Assembly (NCBI RefSeq): GCF_017094505.1
Contig: NZ_CP064787.1
Coordinates: 992,001 to 1,056,000 of the forward strand
Reading direction: 5' to 3'
Source: Halapricum desulfuricans
GTDB taxonomy: Archaea > Halobacteriota > Halobacteria > Halobacteriales > Haloarculaceae
DNA: 64,000 nucleotides
Of the stretch, positions 60,023-64,000 are shown one piece after another; within the stretch, counting starts at the first letter, position 1; each line of letters opens with the position of its first letter. The translations under genes were made by a program, and so were the position numbers. Under the pieces are notes generated by a model that was not told where the DNA came from, did no database searches, and saw only the letters and a list, made by a program, of their open reading frames with translations.

Positions 60023-60423
60023 GGATCGGTAGGAGAACCATTCTCGTAAAACTCTTCTCGCCCGTTCAGTAGCGGTACGGTCAATTTCCGTGCCGAGTAG
60101 ATCCCAGATACGTATTATATATTTCCGGATAGCGATATTTGACTACGTCCGATACTTGATCCATCTGCGGCCAGGTAGGATACTCCTACTGCGCGCCGAC
60201 ACAGGTAGGAACTTCATACGAGAGACAGAGCCGTCGAAATCGGCAAGTAAGGATGTCCTACTGACGGTCGGACGGGTCTAGCGCCGACGTGCTACTCGGC
60301 CACCGACCGAAGCGGCGGCCGTTCGCCAGCTGGCGGAGGCCACGAGAGCCGGTCCCAGCAACGAGAGAGCTTACTGAGTGTATCGAAGTAATAACTACCC
60401 ATCCAGCGTGACAGGACTGTACT
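60023..60423. other. 401-nt divergent control region
   Basis: No supported gene. A/T-rich TATTATATATT at 60113-60123 is a likely core promoter for the beta-helix gene (minus, start 60022). Four related motifs (CAGGTAGGA or TCCTACTG) lie beyond it at 60172-60263. Confidence 0.55.
60172..60263. promoter_or_regulatory. Cluster of four GTAGGA/TCCTAC motifs
   Basis: CAGGTAGGA at 60172-60180 and 60202-60210 are direct copies 30 bp apart, about three helical turns. TCCTACTG at 60184-60191 and 60256-60263 is the near-complement. The first pair forms a hairpin GTAGGA-TAC-TCCTAC. The cluster lies upstream of the TATA region of the beta-helix gene, where an activator would bind. Confidence 0.5.
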
Positions 60424-60636
60424 ATGGCGGAACAGACACACCGAGAGCGCGCCCGGGATACGAGCAAGCAGGTCTATACGATAGCCTTGCAGGCCACGGC
60501 CGCACTCGTCGTCCTCCTCGTCTTCGCGGGCCTCGCGTACCTCGTCAGTATCGATCGAATCGACGGGAGCGCGCTCCTGCTGTATGCCGGTGTCCTCCTC
60601 GGGTTCATTCTCAGTGCCGCGTGGCGCCGACGGTGA
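60424..60636 (+). CDS. Small two-TM membrane protein
   Basis: A 70-residue protein. A basic N-terminus (MAEQTHRERARDTSKQVYTI) precedes two TM helices, ATAALVVLLVFAGLAYLV (about residues 25-42) and ALLLYAGVLLGFILSAAW (about 50-67), with an Arg-rich end. I do not recognise the family. It converges on tfb, about 80 nt apart. The start at 60424 is the only Met before the helices. Confidence 0.65.
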   Translation: MAEQTHRERARDTSKQVYTIALQATAALVVLLVFAGLAYLVSIDRIDGSALLLYAGVLLGFILSAAWRRR

Positions 60637-60717
60637 GACGGCCAGGGACCTATACGTGCATCGAGATATTCGTCACACAGGACAGCGACACCCTCCAAAA
60701 TGCCACAGCCGGCAGTG

Positions 60718-61680
60718 TCAGCTGTGGATTCCCATCGCTTCGATCTGTTCCTGATAGCGATTGCGGATCGTGACTTCGGTGACCTGCGCGACGTCGGCGA
60801 CCTCGCGCTGGGTCTTCTTCTCGTTGCAGAGCAGCGAGGCGGCGTAGATCGCGGCGGCGGCGTAGCCGGTCGGCGATTTGCCCGAGAGCAGCCCCTGTTC
60901 GGCGGTCTCCTCGATGATCTCGTTGGCTTTCGTCTGGACCTCCTCAGAGAGGTCGAGTTCGGAACAGAACCGCGGGACGTACTTCTTGGGATCGACGGGC
61001 TCCATCTCCAGACCGAGCTCCTGGGAGATATAGCGATACGTCCGGCCGATCTCCTTGCGCTCGACCCGCGAGACGTCGGAGATCTCCTCGAGACTTCTCG
61101 GAATGCCCTCTTTCCGACAGGCGGCATACAGCGCCGAGGTAGCGACGCCTTCGATCGATCGACCCCGGATGAGGTCGTCGTCCAGCGCCCGCCGGTAGAT
61201 CACCGAGGCGACCTCCCGAACCGAGCGCGGGACGCCCAGCGCCGACGCCATGCGGTCGATTTCGGACAGGGCGAACTGCAGGTTGCGCTCGCCTGCGTCT
61301 TTCGTTCGAATTCGCTCTTGCCACTTGCGAAGGCGGTGCATCTGACTGCGCTTTTTCGAAGAGATCGAGCGGCCGTAGGCGTCCTTGTCCTTCCAGTCGA
61401 TCGTTGTCGTCAGCCCCTTGTCGTGCATCGTCTTCGTCGTCGGCGCGCCGACGCGGGACTTCTCCTGGCGTTCCTGGTGGTTGAACGCCCGCCACTCCGG
61501 ACCTGGGTCGATGTTGCCCTCCTCGACGACGAGCCCGCAATCGTCACACACCAGTTCACCTCGATCCGCGTCCGTGACGAGCTCCTCCGACCCACACTCC
61601 GGACACTGCTGTACGGCTTCCTCCTCGGCGTCTGTCTCCGTCTCGGACTCGCGCTCCCGCTGGCGGGTGGACCGTGTCAT
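60718..61680 (-). CDS. tfb: Transcription initiation factor TFB
   Basis: A 320-residue archaeal TFIIB homologue that bridges TBP-TATA DNA and RNA polymerase. An acidic N-terminal extension is followed by the zinc ribbon [20 protein letters not shown] (about residues 25-44) with a CDDC second knuckle, then the B-reader region [20 protein letters not shown]. Two cyclin folds follow ([20 protein letters not shown] and [20 protein letters not shown]). [19 protein letters not shown] is the DNA-contacting end. Haloarchaea carry several TFBs; this one has a complete domain set. It is divergent from rnhA. Confidence 0.95.
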   Translation of the reverse strand: MTRSTRQRERESETETDAEEEAVQQCPECGSEELVTDADRGELVCDDCGLVVEEGNIDPGPEWRAFNHQERQEKSRVGAPTTKTMHDKGLTTTIDWKDKDAYGRSISSKKRSQMHRLRKWQERIRTKDAGERNLQFALSEIDRMASALGVPRSVREVASVIYRRALDDDLIRGRSIEGVATSALYAACRKEGIPRSLEEISDVSRVERKEIGRTYRYISQELGLEMEPVDPKKYVPRFCSELDLSEEVQTKANEIIEETAEQGLLSGKSPTGYAAAAIYAASLLCNEKKTQREVADVAQVTEVTIRNRYQEQIEAMGIHS

Positions 61681-61814
61681 CGCACTTTTATATTAGTATT
61701 TTCCCTTAACTTAAATCCTTGGGTACCGCAGCATTCCGACCAGTAGCAAGGGTCAGAATATCCAATCGAGTCGATCGCAAGTCGTAAGCCCACCGCGTCG
61801 GGATCTCGACGCGA

Positions 61815-62408
61815 ATGCCGGTCATCGAGTGTGACGAATCGGCCGCGCGCGAGCGCCTGGAAGCGGCCGGAATCGAGGTCGAACCCGGGAACACCGACCA
61901 CGAGCGCTGGCGCGCGCGCCACGGCGGGGCGATCGCGGTCGCCTACGAGAACAAGGTAGTCGTTCAGGGGGAGAGCCCGGAGCGACTCGCCGGACTGTTG
62001 CGGGAGGGCGGCGGCCGGGCGCACGTCTACTTCGACGGGGCCTCCCGTGGCAACCCCGGGCCGGCGGCGATCGGCTGGGTGGTCCTGACCGGCGACGGAA
62101 TCGTCAGCGAGGGGAGCGAGCGCATCGGCCGGGCGACCAACAACCGCGCCGAGTACGAGGGGCTGGTCAAGGCCGTAGAGGTCGCCGCCGACCACGGGTT
62201 CGAGGAGATCCGGATCCGAAGCGACTCGGAACTGGTGGTCAAACAGCTTCGCGGGGAGTGGAACACGAACGATCCGGACCTGCGCGAGCGGCGGGTCCGG
62301 GCCCGGGAATTGCTCACGGATTTCGACTCGTGGTCGATCGAACACGTCCCGAGAGCGGTAAACGAGCGCGCTGACAGGCTGGCAAACGAAGCGCTCGACG
62401 AGGCGTGA
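61815..62408 (+). CDS. rnhA: Ribonuclease HI, archaeal type
   Basis: A 197-residue enzyme that cleaves the RNA strand of RNA-DNA hybrids. The N-terminal 68 residues (VIECDESAARERLEAAGIEV) are an extension also present in the characterised Halobacterium RNase HI. The RNase H fold carries the acidic site: HVYFDGASRGNPGPAAIG (Asp near 75), NNRAEYEGLVKAVEVAADHG (Glu), IRIRSDSELVVKQLRGEW (Asp) and NERADRLANEALDEA (Asp near 186). The TGA overlaps a GTG that is in frame with the next gene, so the two are coupled. Confidence 0.93.
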   Translation: MPVIECDESAARERLEAAGIEVEPGNTDHERWRARHGGAIAVAYENKVVVQGESPERLAGLLREGGGRAHVYFDGASRGNPGPAAIGWVVLTGDGIVSEGSERIGRATNNRAEYEGLVKAVEVAADHGFEEIRIRSDSELVVKQLRGEWNTNDPDLRERRVRARELLTDFDSWSIEHVPRAVNERADRLANEALDEA

Positions 62409-62428
62409 TCCGCCATGGAGCGACGAAA

Positions 62429-62992
62429 ATGACTGAACTACCCGAGGACGCCATAGACGAGGCCGAGCGACTGACGCGGCTGGCTCGCCGGGCGAGCGGC
62501 GAGGAGGCGCGAGCGTACCGACGGGACCGCGAGGAGACGCTCGCCGAGTACGGATACACGGCCCGGGTCCGCGAGGAGGACGACACGCTCGTCTGTCATC
62601 CCGAGGAGTGGCTCGACGAGGAGGGGCTGGTCCGCACCGAACGGATCGAAGACCTCGAGCGGGGCGTCGAGCGCTCGCTGTCCGGACCGGGCGAGTCCGA
62701 GGACTGGGAGGCGGTCGCGTCACACAACGCCGAGATCGCCCAGCGAGTCGAGACTGAACACGGCGAGACACACGGGGCGACGGCCCGGGCGCTGGCCGAG
62801 TTCGCGAGCAACCACTACGCCAAGCCGATCGAGTCCCTGACCGAGGCCGAGCTGGCGGAGTTTCGCGAGGAGTATTTCCCCCGCAACGCCTGGCCCAGCG
62901 ACGACCAGCGCGAGCGGCTCCCGCTGTCGATCGAGTATACTATCGACGCGGCGACGACAGACCGAAACGAAACGACCGGAAAAAACGCCTAG
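62429..62992 (+). CDS. rnhA-operon protein, DUF7108-like
   Basis: A 187-residue acidic helical protein of unknown function that accompanies rnhA in haloarchaea. LPEDAIDEAERLTRLARRAS begins the conserved part. TARVREEDDTLVCHPEEWLD and FASNHYAKPIESLTEAELAE are the main blocks. The ATG at 62429 fits the family start, though an in-frame GTG at 62405 overlaps the rnhA stop (GTGA). Its stop overlaps the stop of the convergent PadR gene by 4 nt (CTAG). No catalytic motif is visible. Confidence 0.8.
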   Translation: MTELPEDAIDEAERLTRLARRASGEEARAYRRDREETLAEYGYTARVREEDDTLVCHPEEWLDEEGLVRTERIEDLERGVERSLSGPGESEDWEAVASHNAEIAQRVETEHGETHGATARALAEFASNHYAKPIESLTEAELAEFREEYFPRNAWPSDDQRERLPLSIEYTIDAATTDRNETTGKNA

Positions 62993-63348
62993 TGGGCCCG
63001 GTCGATCAGTTCGCGCAGATCCGCCGCGCGAGCGTCGTCGGTGACGACCTTTGAGAGCTCCCAGCCGAGCTGATCGAGCAGCGCCTCGTAGCCGTCGTCG
63101 GTCAGCGCGTACTGGTTGGTTCGCTTGTCGAGTTCGCTCTTCTCGACGAGTTCCATCTCGACGAGGTCGTCGAGGTTCGGGTAGAGCCGGCCGTGGTTGA
63201 CCTCCGAGTCGTAGTACGACTCGAGTTCGCGCTTGATCGCAAGCCCGTATCGGGACTCCTCGGCCAAGATGACCAGGATATTGCGCTGAAACGCGGTGAG
63301 TTCCTTCGTGATGCCAGGATCGTTCTGAATTGCTTGTGCCTCTGACAT
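62989..63348 (-). CDS. PadR-family transcriptional regulator
   Basis: A 119-residue winged-helix repressor-like protein. LTAFQRNILVILAEESRYGL and AIKRELESYYDSEVNHGRLY then PNLDDLVEMELVEKSELDKR form the PadR winged helix (about residues 17-85). A short C-terminal dimerisation helix follows. The family usually responds to small molecules. The start region has a candidate operator ATGTC-atggg-GACAT 11 nt upstream. Convergent with the rnhA operon. Targets unknown; autoregulation is inferred. Confidence 0.9.
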   Translation of the reverse strand: MSEAQAIQNDPGITKELTAFQRNILVILAEESRYGLAIKRELESYYDSEVNHGRLYPNLDDLVEMELVEKSELDKRTNQYALTDDGYEALLDQLGWELSKVVTDDARAADLRELIDRAH

Positions 63349-63358
63349 GGTTAACTGG

Positions 63359-63373
63359 ATGTCATGGGGACAT
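63359..63373. promoter_or_regulatory. Candidate PadR operator
   Basis: ATGTC-atggg-GACAT is a perfect inverted repeat with the ATGT/ACAT arms typical of PadR operators (known sites usually ATGT-N8-ACAT; here N7). It is 11 nt before the PadR ATG and is flanked by GTTAAC copies. Confidence 0.5.
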
Positions 63374-63570
63374 TTAACCCTTGTTAACTCTCTCCAGCAG
63401 TACCGTGGTTTTCGTAACTGCTCGACGGATTAACTGTACATTAGTCGTATCGAGTAGATATAGTATAACCGCCGTGGTGACCCGCATTTCACCGTCCCGC
63501 CGCGGAAGCCGATCGGACGTTGGGGCTGCTGTCGAAAGGACTTTTTGGCCGCTCCCCGGAGAGGCGAGTG

Positions 63571-64000
63571 ATGACGAACCTCTGGGAAGACCTGGAAACC
63601 GGACCGAACCCGCCCGAAGAGATCTACGCGGTCGTCGAGTGTCTCAAGGGCGAGCGCAACAAGTACGAGTACGACAAGGACATTCCCGGTGTCGTGCTCG
63701 ATCGAGTCCTGCACAGCAACGTCCACTACCCCTCCGATTACGGGTTCATCCCCCAGTCCTATTACGACGACGAGGACCCGTTCGACGTGCTGGTACTCGT
63801 CGAAGATCAGACTTTCCCCGGCTGTGTCATCGAGGCGCGTCCGGTCGCGCTGATGAAGATGGACGACGACGGCGAACAGGACGACAAGGTCATCGCCGTC
63901 CCGAGCGAGGACCCCCGCTACGACCACATCGAGGACCTCGAGGACATCCCCCAACAGACGCTGGACGAGATCGACGAGTTCTTCGCGACCTACAAGAACC
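63571..64000 (+). CDS. ppa: Inorganic pyrophosphatase, class A (partial, runs off the window)
   Basis: The first 143 residues of a soluble pyrophosphatase that hydrolyses PPi and drives biosynthetic reactions. VVECLKGERNKYEYDKDIPG, VLDRVLHSNVHYPSDYGFIP and YYDDEDPFDVLVLVEDQTFP hold the metal-binding Asp residues of the DxDPxDV motif (about residues 68-76). EDPRYDHIEDLEDIPQQTLD is the C-terminal region seen. The 3-prime end is beyond base 64000. A/T-rich GATATAGTATAA near 63456-63467 may be its promoter, giving a leader of about 80 nt. Confidence 0.95.
   Translation, partial: MTNLWEDLETGPNPPEEIYAVVECLKGERNKYEYDKDIPGVVLDRVLHSNVHYPSDYGFIPQSYYDDEDPFDVLVLVEDQTFPGCVIEARPVALMKMDDDGEQDDKVIAVPSEDPRYDHIEDLEDIPQQTLDEIDEFFATYKN

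Noticed and set aside
1-64000. tRNA, rRNA, CRISPR or transposase genes
   Set aside because: I looked for T-arm GTTCGAAT-type motifs, regular spacer-repeat patterns and DDE transposase motifs and saw none convincing.

Overview
The window is a stretch of a halophilic archaeal (class Halobacteria) chromosome. The evidence is GC-rich codon use, very acidic proteins, TATA boxes about 27 nt before many start codons, a TFB gene, archaeal NadM, NreA and archaeal-type RNase HI, and several haloarchaea-restricted domains (HalOD1, DUF7344, bat-type HTH, DUF5518/5789/5808-like). The genus cannot be fixed from the sequence alone. I found no tRNA, rRNA, CRISPR array or transposase.

Layout. 0-5.7 kb is housekeeping: nadM, a HAD phosphatase, an SPFH protein, two paralogous membrane proteins around a DUF5808-like gene, and nreA. 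5.8-10.4 kb holds small membrane and regulatory genes and a DUF354 sugar-transferase-like gene. 10.5-21.8 kb is a first surface-glycan block: GT4 glycosyltransferase, Wzx-type flippase, truncated sulfatase-fold gene, DUF1616 protein, sulfatase-fold enzyme, large GT-C-like membrane protein, secreted beta-helix lipoprotein and a secreted polysaccharide deacetylase. 21.8-26.9 kb is mainly regulators (HalOD1, two DUF7344, two divergent TrmB proteins, a bat-type HTH) plus a 36-codon gene. 27.3-34.3 kb is a tightly overlapping seven-gene operon that matches the bacterial Wbp D-E-B-A-I set for UDP-2,3-diacetamido-2,3-dideoxy-mannuronate, with a GT2 and a deacetylase-fold protein. 34.4-54.7 kb is the most unusual part: three paralogues of an uncharacterised, probably alpha/alpha-barrel protein, four ATP-grasp proteins, two FemAB/GNAT-like transferases, an asparagine-synthetase-like protein without its glutaminase cysteine, and two alkaline-phosphatase-superfamily enzymes. 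55.1-64 kb has glmS, a DUF5789-like gene, a second beta-helix protein inverted relative to the first, tfb, rnhA with its partner gene, a PadR regulator and the start of inorganic pyrophosphatase.

How the genes may work together (inference). GlmS supplies glucosamine-6-phosphate for UDP-GlcNAc, and the Wbp-like operon turns UDP-GlcNAc into a diacetamido-uronic-acid nucleotide sugar. Glycosyltransferases assemble a glycan that the flippase exports. The ATP-grasp, FemAB-like and AsnB-like proteins would form amide bonds on it, most simply on the uronate carboxyl. Alkaline-phosphatase-fold enzymes, deacetylases, the barrel paralogues and the beta-helix proteins would finish or remodel it. Several regulator genes and candidate operators lie among these genes.
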